Shown in pieces: positions 42,343-52,300 of a stretch of 64,000 nt of DNA. Both the position numbers and the translations under genes were made by a program. Source of the stretch: Streptomyces sp. MUM 203J (GTDB taxonomy: Bacteria > Actinomycetota > Actinomycetes > Streptomycetales > Streptomycetaceae); assembly GCF_022414595.1 (NCBI RefSeq), contig NZ_JADWYO010000008.1:1-64000 (forward strand), read 5' to 3'. Each line of letters opens with the position of its first letter. The first letter of the stretch is position 1. Under the pieces are notes generated by a model that saw only the letters and a list, made by a program, of their open reading frames with translations, did not search any database and had not been told where the DNA came from.

Positions 42343-43692
42343 TCAGAGTGCGTCGATGCGCTGGGCGGCGGGTGCGGGGGAGGACGGTCTCCCGATCCTG
42401 AAGAAGGTGATCACGAAGGCGACCGCGCACAGCACGGACACGTAACCGGCGAAGGCGTTGTCCAGCCCGGAGTCGGCCAGCCACACCCCGGCGTACGGGG
42501 CCGTGCCGCCGAAGGCCGCGACCGTGGCCGCGTACGGCAGGCCGATGCCGGTGCCGCGGGCCCCCGCGGGGAACAGCCCGGCCATGACGGCCGCCGCGGT
42601 CGCGCCGTACCCGCTGAAGAGGATCAGTCCGACCGCCTCCGACACGAACAGCCCGGTGAGCGAGGTCTGGGCCAGGGCGTACAGCGGCACACCCAGCACG
42701 GTGAACCCGGCGGTGAAGACCAGGAGGAGGGGACGGGTACCGACCCGGTCCGCCAGCATGCCCACGAAGGGGAGAGCGAGCAGCAGCACGACCTGCGCGA
42801 CGGCCGCGGCGAGCAGTGTCTGCGCGGGGCCGAGACGGCCGCTCTGGATCGCCTGGGCGGGCAGGGCGACGACCCAGGTGTAGTAGACGACCGTCGCACC
42901 GGCGGTGAGCCCGCAGAGGGTGAACACGGCGCCGCGGTGCTGCTTGAGCGGTGCGAGGTGCCGGATCCCCGGAGCCGCGGCGGTGGACGCCGGGCCGGTG
43001 CCGGCGTCGGGCCGGTGCAGCGTCTCGTCCATGCCGCGCCGCAGGAAGCCCACCGACACGGCGGCCACACCGCCGATGAGGAACGGCACGCGCCAGCCCC
43101 AGGACGCCATGAGGCCGGGCCCGAGTGTGAAGGCCAGCAGTGCTCCGACCGCCGCCGCGATCAGCGTGCCGACGGCGTTGCCGGTGTAGAGGAAGCTGGA
43201 GTAGAAGCCCTTGCGGCGCGGTGGCGCGGCCTCCACCAGATAGGCGGCCGAGGCCGCGAACTCGCCTCCTGCGGACAGACCTTGGGCCAGCCGCGCGAGG
43301 ACGAGCAGGACCGGGGCGAGGACGCCGATCGTGCCGTACGCGGGGGTGACCGCGATGAGGAGGCTGCCGCCGGCCATCAGCGCGACCGACCAGAGCATCG
43401 CGGTCCTGCGCCCCAGCCGGTCGCTCAGCACGCCGAAGACGAGGCCGCCGACGGGCCGTGCGACGAATCCGACGGCGAAGACCGCCAGCGACGACAGCAG
43501 GGCCGAGGTGCCGTCACCCGCGACGAAGAAGGCGGTCGAGAAGAACGGCGCCATCATCGCGTAGACGTTCCAGTCGTACCACTCCAGGGCGTGCCCCGAG
43601 GTGGCGGCGGCGAGGTTGCGCCGGGCCGGTGGGACCGGTAACCGCGAGGCGGCGGCCGTGCCGCTCGTGCCGTTCGTGTCACGTTCCGGCAC
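42343..43692 (-). CDS. MHS-family MFS transporter (first gene of the operon)
   Basis: 449 residues from the GTG at 43692, chosen because AAGGGGG lies five bases upstream (a second GTG at 43695 is too close). Twelve helices; the metabolite:H+ symporter signature LEWYDWNVYAMMAPFFSTAFF, GFVARPVGGLVFGVLSDRLGRR and LARLAQGLSAGGEF. MHS members usually import organic acids, betaines or amino acids by proton symport. It might supply a precursor or re-import the product. Confidence 0.85.
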   Translation of the reverse strand: MPERDTNGTSGTAAASRLPVPPARRNLAAATSGHALEWYDWNVYAMMAPFFSTAFFVAGDGTSALLSSLAVFAVGFVARPVGGLVFGVLSDRLGRRTAMLWSVALMAGGSLLIAVTPAYGTIGVLAPVLLVLARLAQGLSAGGEFAASAAYLVEAAPPRRKGFYSSFLYTGNAVGTLIAAAVGALLAFTLGPGLMASWGWRVPFLIGGVAAVSVGFLRRGMDETLHRPDAGTGPASTAAAPGIRHLAPLKQHRGAVFTLCGLTAGATVVYYTWVVALPAQAIQSGRLGPAQTLLAAAVAQVVLLLALPFVGMLADRVGTRPLLLVFTAGFTVLGVPLYALAQTSLTGLFVSEAVGLILFSGYGATAAAVMAGLFPAGARGTGIGLPYAATVAAFGGTAPYAGVWLADSGLDNAFAGYVSVLCAVAFVITFFRIGRPSSPAPAAQRIDAL

Positions 43693-43799
43693 CACGTCCC
43701 CCTTCACTCTGTGCGACGCCGAAGCTACTGTGGCAGTGCTGAATCGATCCGTCAACAAATTACTTGGGTCCGCATGGAGGCGCCATAATCACCCGTGAG
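43693..43799. promoter_or_regulatory. Divergent promoter region of hydrazine operon and regulator
   Basis: 107 bases. On the minus strand TTGACG (plus 43750-43755) is a strong -35 for the operon, with a weak -10 (CAGTAG, plus 43725-43730) 19 bases on. On the plus strand CATAAT (43784-43789) lies ten bases before the regulator ATG at 43800 with no ribosome site between, suggesting a leaderless regulator mRNA. Confidence 0.45.
43753..43766. promoter_or_regulatory. AT-rich palindrome, candidate AsnC/Lrp operator
   Basis: CAACAAATTACTTG has the form CAA-NN-AATT-NN-TTG, a perfect dyad at ten of fourteen positions. It overlaps the -35 of the leftward operon. Lrp/AsnC proteins bind AT-rich palindromes of about 15 bp, and such a regulator is encoded 34 bases away. 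Confidence 0.45.
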
Positions 43800-44855
43800 A
43801 TGACTAGAAAAGACGCCGTGAACGTGACGGATGTGCGTATCGCCTCCGCCCTCCAGCTGCATGGCAGGGCCTCCTGGGACCAGATCGCCCGGGTGCTCGG
43901 GCTCCCGGAGCGCACCGTGGCCCGGCGCGGGCAGCGACTGCTGGACGAGGCGGTCATACGCGTCACCGGCGTCGTGGACACCCAGCTCCTCGGCCGTCCC
44001 GAGCCGGTCCTGCTGCGGCTGGAGGGGCGGACCGGCGGCGGTCCGGACACCGCGCGGGCACTGTCCGCGATCCAGGAGACCAGAACGGTCCTCACGCTGC
44101 TGGGCTCCTCCGACTACTTCGTCGAACTGGTCCCGCACAGCCGGGAGTCGCTGCGCGACCTCGTCTACCGAGGGCTGCCGACTCAGGTGCGCAGCTCGTC
44201 CTCGTACCCGGTGCTCATGTTCTACTCCGCGACGCACACGTGGAACGGGGGCGCCCTCACCGAGGGCGAGGCCGCCCGGCTCCGCAGGCCCGCCCTGCCG
44301 CCCTTCGGCAGCCGGAACGGCGGTGTGACACTTCAGCAGGACGAGCTGGACATGATCGCCCTGCTCGTCGAAGACGGCCGGATTCCGACGACCCGGCTCG
44401 CCGCGGCGCTCGGAATCAGCCAGTCCACGGCGTCGCGCAAGCTGTCCGCGCTCCTGGAGTCCGGAGCCGTGCGGGTCAGGGCGGACGTCACCCCGTCCCT
44501 CTTCGGCCTGCACACCGAGGCCCTGCTCTGGCTCCAGGTCTCGTTCCGCCACCTCGACGAGGTGGGCGAGGCGCTCGCGCGGCGGCCGGAGGTCATGACC
44601 CTGGTCTCGATCAGCGGGGACTACCAGGTCTGCGCGCACGTGGCGGTGGCCGACCACCGTTCGCTCCAGCGGTTCCTGGTCGACGTGGTGGGGCCGCTGG
44701 CGGTGTCGGAACTGGACACGACGATCGTGCTGGAGACCTTCAAACGAGGCGGTCGGACAGCCATCCGCCGCCCGGCCTCCCTCCCCTTCAACAGCGACAG
44801 AGACGGAGTGGCTCATGCCGCAGACAGCTCAGCCGGAGACGACGCGCACGACTGA
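43800..44855 (+). CDS. Lrp/AsnC-family regulator with two modules
   Basis: 351 residues, twice the length of a simple Lrp. Two winged HTH segments (DVRIASALQLHGRASWDQIARVLG near residue 12, and DMIALLVEDGRIPTTRLAAALGISQSTASRKLSAL near 185), the second followed by a ligand-binding RAM-like domain. It probably senses an amino acid, perhaps a precursor or product of the divergent cluster. The ATG at 43800 is preceded by a -10-like CATAAT and may be leaderless. Its 3' end overlaps the peptidase gene by 41 bases. Confidence 0.85.
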   Translation: MTRKDAVNVTDVRIASALQLHGRASWDQIARVLGLPERTVARRGQRLLDEAVIRVTGVVDTQLLGRPEPVLLRLEGRTGGGPDTARALSAIQETRTVLTLLGSSDYFVELVPHSRESLRDLVYRGLPTQVRSSSSYPVLMFYSATHTWNGGALTEGEAARLRRPALPPFGSRNGGVTLQQDELDMIALLVEDGRIPTTRLAAALGISQSTASRKLSALLESGAVRVRADVTPSLFGLHTEALLWLQVSFRHLDEVGEALARRPEVMTLVSISGDYQVCAHVAVADHRSLQRFLVDVVGPLAVSELDTTIVLETFKRGGRTAIRRPASLPFNSDRDGVAHAADSSAGDDAHD

Positions 44856-46137
44856 GGCGACGGACTCACGGGTCGTCGAGTACTGCTCCGAACTCATACG
44901 CCTCGACACCACGGTCGGCTTACGGCCGGAGAGAGCCGCGGCCGAGTACGTCGCCGCCCGCCTGTCCGAGGCGGGGCTGACGCCCCGGCTGCTGGAGGGA
45001 GCCCGCGGCCGGACCAACGTGGTCGCCAGGATGGCGGGCCGGGAGCAGGACCTGCCACCGCTCCTCCTGCACTGCCACCTGGACGTGGTTCCGGCAGACC
45101 CCGCCGGATGGAGCGTCCACCCGTTCTCCGGGGAGGTCGCCGGGGGATACGTGTGGGGCCGGGGCGCGGTCGACATGAAGGACATGGTGGCCATGACGCT
45201 GGACGTGGTGGCCACGTTCGCGGAGTCCGGGCGCGGGCCGCGCCGCGATGTGGTCCTGGCCTTCGTGGCCGACGAGGAACAGGGCGGCAACCTGGGCGCC
45301 CAGTGGCTGGTCGAGCGCCACCCGGACCTCTTCGCGGACTGCGAGGTGGCGATCGGGGAGGTCGGCGGGTTCAGCGTCCAGTCGCCGCAGGGATCCCTGT
45401 ACCTGCTGGAGACGGCCCAGAAGGGCGCGTTCACCCTGGAGCTGACCGCCCGTGGGCTGGCCGGCCACGGCTCCATGCTCAACGACCGCAACGCGCTACA
45501 GGCGTTGAGCCGCACGGTCGCCGCCATCGCCGACCACCCGTTCCCGCTCCAGCTCACCGCCACCACCCGCACGTTCCTGGAGCAGGTCGGGGACGCCTTC
45601 GGCATCGAGGACGCGACCCGCGACCCGGACCGGGCGCTGGCGGTCCTGGGCGAGGTGGGCCGCATCGTCGGAGCGACCCTCCGGCACACCGCCACGCCCG
45701 TGAACATCCACGGCGGCGACGCCCCCAACGTCGTCCCGCCCGTCGCCCGCGCCCAGGTCGACTGCCGGGCCGTGCCCGGCCACGAGGAGGACTTCCTGGC
45801 CGAGCTGGGCCGCCTCATCCCGCCCGAGGTCTCCTGGACGACCATCCCTCGCGGCTCCGGCCACGAAAACGTCCCCGACACCACGCTGACCCGGGCTGTC
45901 GAAGCCGCGCTGCTCGCGGAGGACCCCACCGCGAAGGTTCTCCCCTTCTGCATGTCCGCCGCCACCGACGCCCGCCACTTCTCCCGCCTGGGCCTCGCCT
46001 GTTACGGCTTCGTCCCCCTCCGCCTGCCCGCGGACAACGACTTCGCCGCGATGTTCCACGGCACCGACGAACGTGTCGCCGTCGAGTCCCTCGTCTTCGG
46101 CACGCGGGTACTGGACCGCTTCCTGAGCACGTACTGA
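44815..46137 (+). CDS. M20-family metallopeptidase
   Basis: 440 residues. M20/M25/M40 amidohydrolase fold: zinc ligands in LHCHLDVVPA and GRGAVDMKD, the general base and metal ligand in ADEEQGG, a dimerisation-domain AGHGSM motif and the later ATDARHF His. Relatives are ArgE/DapE-type deacylases and dipeptidases. It is translated with the AsnC-type regulator (41-base overlap) and divergent from the hydrazine operon, so it may deacylate, cleave or recycle a cluster intermediate. A general catabolic role is also possible. Confidence 0.88.
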   Translation: MPQTAQPETTRTTEATDSRVVEYCSELIRLDTTVGLRPERAAAEYVAARLSEAGLTPRLLEGARGRTNVVARMAGREQDLPPLLLHCHLDVVPADPAGWSVHPFSGEVAGGYVWGRGAVDMKDMVAMTLDVVATFAESGRGPRRDVVLAFVADEEQGGNLGAQWLVERHPDLFADCEVAIGEVGGFSVQSPQGSLYLLETAQKGAFTLELTARGLAGHGSMLNDRNALQALSRTVAAIADHPFPLQLTATTRTFLEQVGDAFGIEDATRDPDRALAVLGEVGRIVGATLRHTATPVNIHGGDAPNVVPPVARAQVDCRAVPGHEEDFLAELGRLIPPEVSWTTIPRGSGHENVPDTTLTRAVEAALLAEDPTAKVLPFCMSAATDARHFSRLGLACYGFVPLRLPADNDFAAMFHGTDERVAVESLVFGTRVLDRFLSTY

Positions 46138-46144
46138 CCCACCG

Positions 46145-46173
46145 CGCCCCCGCCGCGGTGCCGGGCGGGGGCG
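46145..46173 (+). terminator. Terminator after M20 peptidase
   Basis: CGCCCCCGCC (46145-46154) pairs with GGCGGGGGCG (46164-46173) around a nine-base loop, followed by GTTGGAT. It separates the regulator/peptidase unit from the type VII secretion locus. Confidence 0.7.
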
Positions 46174-46240
46174 GTTGGATCCTCCGCCCGGCCATGGCCT
46201 ATGTTGCACGAGCGAAGCACGGGGGAGGCGGTGGACCGGT

Positions 46241-46549
46241 ATGGCACGGGACTACGACAGCCAGCTGCTGGAGTCGGTGGCGGTGCGTCGGCGCCGGATG
46301 CGGGACGCGCTGCTGTTCGGGGCGCAGCGGGCCCGGCGCACGGCCGACGAGCGGCTGGGCAAGGTGTTCGCCGGGATCGCGATCGCGGCGGTGCTGTGCG
46401 CGGGCTGTGTGGGCTGGTCGTTCCTCCAGCACACACTGGCCCAGCAGAAGGCGGAGGAGGAGAAGCAACGGCAGCGCCTGGAGCAGCCGTACGGGTCGTC
46501 GGGCCCGTCGGGCTCTCCCACGAAGCTGATAGGTTCCCGCGAGTGGTGA
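46241..46549 (+). CDS. Small membrane protein at head of T7SS locus
   Basis: 102 residues. A hydrophilic N-terminus (ARDYDSQLLESVAVRRRRMRDALLFGAQRARR), one membrane helix (about 45-63) and a charged Glu/Lys/Gln/Arg C-terminal segment likely forming a coiled coil. The stop overlaps the eccD start, so it belongs to the type VII secretion operon. Family name unknown; probably an accessory membrane component. Confidence 0.7.
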   Translation: MARDYDSQLLESVAVRRRRMRDALLFGAQRARRTADERLGKVFAGIAIAAVLCAGCVGWSFLQHTLAQQKAEEEKQRQRLEQPYGSSGPSGSPTKLIGSREW

Positions 46550-47898
46550 GCACAGCAACGACGTCACGGGCCCGACTCAGCCGGGTGACCCTGGTCGGAG
46601 AGCGGCGCCGAGCCGACCTGGTGCTGCCCTCGGACACTCCGATCGGGCAACTGCTGCCGGACATCCTGCGGTTGCTGGACGACCGGGCCGCATCGCGTCC
46701 CATGACCCGTCAACTGGTGACCGTCGACGGTTCCGCACTGCCGCACGAGACGACGCTCGAGTCGGCGGAGATCGCCGACGGCGCCGTACTCCGGCTGGTA
46801 CGGACGCACTCCGCGCCGCCCGCGCCCGTGGTGCACGACGTCACCGACCAGGTCGCGGACGACCTCGACGTCCAGGCGTGGCGGTGGCGCCCGGCCGCAC
46901 GGCGGGCCGCCGCGGGCGCGGCGTCCGTCGTGCTCGCGACGGCCGCCGCGCTGCTCGCCCGCCGGGAGTCCGACCTCGGCACGCTGGCAGGCTGGCTGGC
47001 CGCGGCCATGCTCTGCCTGCTGGCGGCGGGCGCACTCGTCGCCCGGGTCGGAAAGGGCAACCGGGGCCTGGCGACGGCCCTGCTGCTCATGTCGGGCACG
47101 CTCGGCACGCTCGCGGCGTGGACGGCCGCCGACGCGTACGCGTGGTCCGCCATGCTGCGGCTCGCCGCGCTGGCGGGGGCGTTGACGGTGACGCTGGCGG
47201 CACTCGGCTTCTTCTCGCCGCTCGGCCGCGGCGGGCTGGTCGGAGCCGCCGCCACGGCTGTGGTCGCGGCCGGCTGGGAGGCGGCCGCGGCGGTCCAGGA
47301 CGACCTGACCCGACTGGGCGCCGTGACGGCCGTGTGCTCGGTGATCCTGCTCGGTCTGCTGCCCCGGCTCGCGCTGACGGCATCCGGGCTGACCGCGCTC
47401 GACGACCGCCGCTCGGGCGGGGCCTCCGTGAGCCGTCACCAGGTGCGCAACGCCCTCGCGGCCACGCACCGGGGGCTCGCGCTCGCGACGGTGGTCACGG
47501 CGGCCTCCGCCGCGGCAGCCGGCTGGCTGCTCACCCTGGGCGGCCGGCCCTCCGTCTGGAGCGTGCTGCTGGCGTCGGTCGTCGCGCTGGTCCTGCTGTC
47601 GAGGGCCCGGGCGTTCCCGCTGGCGGCGGAGGTCGTGGCGCTGGTCGCGGCCGGGGGCCTCATCTTCGTACGGCTGGTGGCGGTGTGGCTGGACCACGCA
47701 GGGGGCGCCGCGCCACTCGCCGCACTGTGCGCCGCGGCGGTGCTTCCCCTGCTCGTCCTGGCTGTTCAGCCACCGGAACACGTACGCGTCCGGCTGAGGA
47801 GGGCGGGCGACCTGGCCGAGTCGACCGGCATGGTGAGTCTGTTCCCCCTCGCGGTGGGCGTGTTCGGCGTGTACGGGCAACTGCTGGCCCGGTTCTGA
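46546..47898 (+). CDS. eccD: Type VII secretion membrane protein EccD
   Basis: 450 residues from the GTG at 46546 (GTG at 46543 is equally possible). The N-terminal ~85 residues form a YukD/ubiquitin-like domain (RVTLVGERRRADLVLPSDTPIGQLL), followed by about eleven membrane helices to the C-terminus. This is the EccD layout of actinobacterial ESX systems, where EccD lines the membrane complex. It overlaps the preceding small gene by four bases. Confidence 0.85.
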   Translation: MSTATTSRARLSRVTLVGERRRADLVLPSDTPIGQLLPDILRLLDDRAASRPMTRQLVTVDGSALPHETTLESAEIADGAVLRLVRTHSAPPAPVVHDVTDQVADDLDVQAWRWRPAARRAAAGAASVVLATAAALLARRESDLGTLAGWLAAAMLCLLAAGALVARVGKGNRGLATALLLMSGTLGTLAAWTAADAYAWSAMLRLAALAGALTVTLAALGFFSPLGRGGLVGAAATAVVAAGWEAAAAVQDDLTRLGAVTAVCSVILLGLLPRLALTASGLTALDDRRSGGASVSRHQVRNALAATHRGLALATVVTAASAAAAGWLLTLGGRPSVWSVLLASVVALVLLSRARAFPLAAEVVALVAAGGLIFVRLVAVWLDHAGGAAPLAALCAAAVLPLLVLAVQPPEHVRVRLRRAGDLAESTGMVSLFPLAVGVFGVYGQLLARF

Positions 47899-47944
47899 AC
47901 CGGCGCATGTGGCGGAGTAGAAGGGCAACGGGGCGGGAGCGGAC

Positions 47945-49315
47945 ATGTCGAGCGGAGACAACTGGCAGAGCGATGTGCTGCGGGACCTGAAGGGCGGCGG
48001 CCGCACGCCCCCCGACGGGCCGGACGCGGCCTCCGGCGGGACGGGCTCGGCTTCCGGCCGGTCGGGTGCGGCAGCCGGCGAGCCCGGAGGGGCTCCGGGC
48101 AGGCCCGGCACCGGCTCGGGTGAGCCCGGAGCGGCCTCCGGCGGGACGGCCCGTACCGGTCCAGGCGGGTCGGGCACGGCCTCCGCGCCGGGTGCGCAGT
48201 CGCCGCAGGCCCAGGGCCCGGCTCTCGCGGAGCCGCAGGCTCAGGGCCCGGACACCGTGCCGCCTCAGGCTCACGCGCCCGCCACGGCCGAGGCCGCCGG
48301 ACCCGCCGGGACGGGAGCCCCGCAGGCGGCGACCGCCTCGGCCTCCGTCCCGCCCATGGCGGGTCACGGTGCCGGAGGCCCACAGCCGCGCCGTACCCCC
48401 GACTCCCGGCCCGTGCTCGACGGGCAGCTCGCCGGCACCGTCCGCAAGCCGCAGCGCGGAGAGTCCGCGGCGGCCCGGGCGGTACGCGCCGTGCGGCGCG
48501 TCGTCTCCTCCTCGGCCGCGCGGGAGGTCGAGGAAGCGACCCGTACCGCAGAAACGCTTCAGCAGCCGGTCACCACCGGGCGGCAGATCGCGGTCACCTC
48601 GATCCGGGGCGGCGCCGGGAAGTCGACGGTCGCCGCGCTGCTCGGCACGACGTACGCCCACTACCGCCAGGACCCCGTCCTGTTCGTGGAGGCCGATCCG
48701 GCGCTCGGTTCGCTGCCGCTGCGGCTGGGGGCCGAGCAACTGCGCTGGACGACCGCCGACATCGCGGACATCGTCCAGCCGCAGATGTCCCTGCTGGACG
48801 TGACCGGCTATCTGACCCAGCTCCCCGGCAACGCCTGGCTGCTGCCCGGCAGCCAGGGCCAGATCGGCGCGATGCTGGACAGCGCGACGTACGGCCGGGT
48901 GATGGTCGCGCTGCGCCGCTACTTCGGTGTGACGGTCGTCGACTGCGAGACGCTCCCAGCCGAGGTGGCCCGCGTCGCCGTCTCCGCCTCCCAGGCCCGT
49001 GTCCTGACCGCCCCGGCCTCCCTGGAGGGCGTCACCAGCACGTACGCCGTCCTCCAGTGGATGCGGGGGCTGCCCGAACATGTGATCGCCGGTACCGTCG
49101 TCGTGCTCACCGGCCTGACGCCGCACCCGCGCATCGGCCTCGACGAGGCCGGCCGGCGGCTGGCGTCGACCGGGGCGACCGTGCACGTCCTCCCGTACGA
49201 CCGGCATCTCGCCGCCGGAGGCCCGATCCGCACCGACCTGCTGGCCGAGCCGACCCGGCAGGCCGTCACCCGTCTCGCAGCCGACGTCCTCCAGATGTCC
49301 CTGCGGCGCCACTGA
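47945..49315 (+). CDS. MinD/EspI-like ATPase of the T7SS
   Basis: 456 residues. About 200 N-terminal residues are Pro/Gly/Ala-rich and disordered. The C-terminal half is a ParA/MinD-type P-loop ATPase: deviant Walker A IRGGAGKST, EADPALGSLPLRLG switch region and VTVVDCETLP Walker B. ESX loci often carry such a protein (EspI-like), thought to couple nucleotide state to secretion or positioning. GGGAG precedes the ATG. It lies between eccD and eccC. Confidence 0.82.
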   Translation: MSSGDNWQSDVLRDLKGGGRTPPDGPDAASGGTGSASGRSGAAAGEPGGAPGRPGTGSGEPGAASGGTARTGPGGSGTASAPGAQSPQAQGPALAEPQAQGPDTVPPQAHAPATAEAAGPAGTGAPQAATASASVPPMAGHGAGGPQPRRTPDSRPVLDGQLAGTVRKPQRGESAAARAVRAVRRVVSSSAAREVEEATRTAETLQQPVTTGRQIAVTSIRGGAGKSTVAALLGTTYAHYRQDPVLFVEADPALGSLPLRLGAEQLRWTTADIADIVQPQMSLLDVTGYLTQLPGNAWLLPGSQGQIGAMLDSATYGRVMVALRRYFGVTVVDCETLPAEVARVAVSASQARVLTAPASLEGVTSTYAVLQWMRGLPEHVIAGTVVVLTGLTPHPRIGLDEAGRRLASTGATVHVLPYDRHLAAGGPIRTDLLAEPTRQAVTRLAADVLQMSLRRH

Positions 49316-49350
49316 GCCGCCATGGAAGCCCACCTGAGCCAGAGCAGCCG

Positions 49351-52300
49351 ATGAGCACCCGATTGATCCACCGCCCGGCCCGGACCACCCGTCCGCCCGC
49401 CGCCTCGGAGTCCCGTGTCATCGAGGCTCCGCCGAACCTGCCCGAAGGCAAGGCCGGGAACGTCGCGATGTCGCTGCTGCCGGTCGCCGGCGTCATGTCG
49501 TCCGTCGTGATGATGACGGTCGTACGGAACAGCCGGTTCGCCGCGCTCGGCGCGATCATCCTGGTCGTCACCGTCCTCGGATCGCTCGTGCTGGTCTTCT
49601 CCCAGCGCGGCAAGGCCCAGCGCACCCGCCGCACCCAGCGCGAGGCGTACCTCGCCTACCTGGAGGACCTGCGCGAGGAACTGGCCGCGGACGAGCGGGA
49701 ACGGCGGGAACGCGCGGACGTGCTCAACCCGCCGCCGCACGCGCTGTACGACGTCGTCCGCGACCCCGCCCGCCTGTGGGAGCGGCGCCGCTCCGACAGC
49801 GACTTCCTGCGGGTCCGGGTGGGGACGGGGGAGATGCCCGTACGCGATCTGAGGATCGCCGAGCCGGGCTCCTCGGTCCTCACTCCGCCCGACCGGTTCA
49901 TGCTCAACGAGGCGTCCGCGCTGACGGCCCGCTTCCGCACCGGCCACGAACTGCCGCTTACCGTCCCCCTCGACCGGGTCGGGGACATCAGCGTCGTCGG
50001 GCCGCGCGAGGACTGCCTGCGCGTCGCCCGCGCCCTGCTCGTACAGACGGCGGCATTCCACGCGCCCGACGACGTGGCCGTCGCCGTCGCCGCCCCCGGG
50101 GAGCGCCTCGCCGTCTGGGAGTGGGCCAAGTGGCTGCCGCACCTGCTGGACACCGAGCAGTTCGACGGGCCCGTCGCCGCCCGCCGCATCGCTCCGTCCC
50201 TGCCCCGGCTGGCCCGGCAGCTCGGCCCCGAGCTGCGGCGCCGCGCCTCGTACGCGGCGGAGGTGCGGCGCGGCCTGTCCGGCAAGGACGCCCTGACGAC
50301 GACGTCCCGGCTGCTCGTCGTCGCGGACGGCCACGGTGAGGACGCCGTCGAACTGCCGCTGCCGGACGAGGCCGTCGGCCTGCGCGACATGGGCGTCACC
50401 GTCCTCCACCTCGTCGAACAGCGCATCCAGGAGCCGGGTCATGTCGGGGTGCGCATCACCGTGGACGGTGAGCGGGTCGTCATCGAGGACCTGCGCGAGG
50501 AGGAGCCGATCAGCGCGCACGGCACCGTGGACGAGGTGGACGTGCCCTTCGCGGAGGGCCTGGCCCGGATGCTCGCCCCGCTGCGCCTGTCCGCCGAGTC
50601 ACTGGTGGACGCGCCGCTGTCCGGGCCCGTCGGCTTCGCCGACCTGCTCGGCATCGACGACATGGGCAGTCTCGACCTGGACCGGCTGTGGGCGCCCCGC
50701 GGCGAGCGCTCCTTCCTGCGCGTGCCCATCGGGGTCAACGACTCCCGCGAGCCGGTGCTGCTCGACCTGAAGGAGTCCTCCGAGCTGGGCATGGGCCCGC
50801 ACGGGCTGTGCGTCGGCGCCACCGGATCCGGCAAGTCGGAGCTGCTGCGCACCCTCGTCCTGGCCCTGGTCGCCACCCACCCGCCGGAGGACCTGGCGCT
50901 CGTCCTGGTCGACTACAAGGGCGGCGCGACCTTCGCCCCGTTCGCGGACCTGCCGCACGTCGCCGGGGTCATCACCAACCTGGAGAACCAGGCGGGCCTC
51001 GTCGAACGGGTGCACGCCTCCCTCGCCGGCGAGGTCAAGCGCCGCCAGCAGGTCCTCAAGGACGCCGGGAACGTCGCCGACATCGGAGACTACGCGGCCC
51101 TGCGGGCCGACGGGCGGCCCGACCTGGAGCCCCTTCCGCACCTGTTCGTGGTCATCGACGAGTTCGGCGAACTCCTCACCGCCAAACCGGACTTCATCGA
51201 CCTGTTCCTGTCCGTCGGCCGCATCGGCCGGTCCATCGGCGTGCACCTGCTGCTGTCCAGCCAGCGCATCGAGGGCGGCAAGCTGCGCGGGCTGGACACC
51301 TACCTCTCGTACCGGCTGGGGCTGCGCACCTTCTCCGCCGACGAGTCCCGCACGGTCCTGGACACCCAGGACGCCTTCCACCTGCCGCCGCTGCCCGGCT
51401 TCGGCTACCTCAAGGTCGACACCAGCCACTACGAACGCTTCAAGGCCGGATACGTCTCGGGCGCCTACCGCGGACCCGTGCGGCGCCCCGAGGAGGAGGA
51501 CACCGGCCCGCTGGTCCTCCCCTACCCGGCCTTCAACGGCCCGGCGGAGCACGGGAACGTCGGAGGCGGGGAGGAACCCGCCGCACGGCGCCGCGAGTCC
51601 GGCCCCACCGAGATGGGCGTCATGGTCGAGCAGCTGGAGCGGGCGCCCGTCGCCCCCGTACGCCGCATCTGGCTGCCGCCGCTGCCGCCCGCGCTTCCGC
51701 TCGACCGGGTCGCCGGGCCGCTGGACATCGGTCCGCGTGGCATGCAGCTGCGAAGGCGCCGCGGCCCGCTCCGGGTGCCGCTCGGGCTGCTCGACGACCC
51801 GACGAAGCAGTGGCAGGGCGAGTGGTTCCTCGACCTGACCGTCGCGGGCGGCCACGCGGCGGTCATCGGCGGGCCGCAGTCCGGCAAGACGACCCTGCTG
51901 CGCACCCTGGTCCTGTCCCTCGCCCTGACCCACACGCCCCAGGAGGTCGGCGTGTACGCCCTGGACCTGGTGGGCGGCGGCCTCCAGGCGCTGTCCGGGC
52001 TGCCGCACGTCGGCGGGGTCGCCACCCGCGCCGACCGGGAGCGCGCGGCCCGGACGGTCGAGGAGGTGCGGGCCATGCTGGCCCTGCGCGAGGAGCTGTT
52101 CCGTACGCACGGCATCGACTCCGTCGAGCAGCTGCGCACCCTGCACGCGACCGGGCGCCTCCCCGAGCTGGCGTCCGCCGAGATCGTGCTCGTCGTCGAC
52201 GGCTTCGGGGCGCTGCGCGACGACTTCGAGGAGCTGGACGACGCCGTCTCCGACCTCCTCAAGCGGGGCGGCGGCTACGGCATCCACGTGGTGGCGGGCA

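Noticed and set aside
46200..46205. TATGTT as -10 of a T7SS promoter with TTGGAT (46175-46180)
   Set aside because: Spacing of 19 bases and weak hexamers; not strong enough to list as a promoter.
49057..49350. N-terminal extension of the EccC frame upstream of the ATG at 49351
   Set aside because: It overlaps the MinD-like gene in another frame and is Arg/Pro-rich; the ATG at 49351 gives the normal EccC N-terminus.
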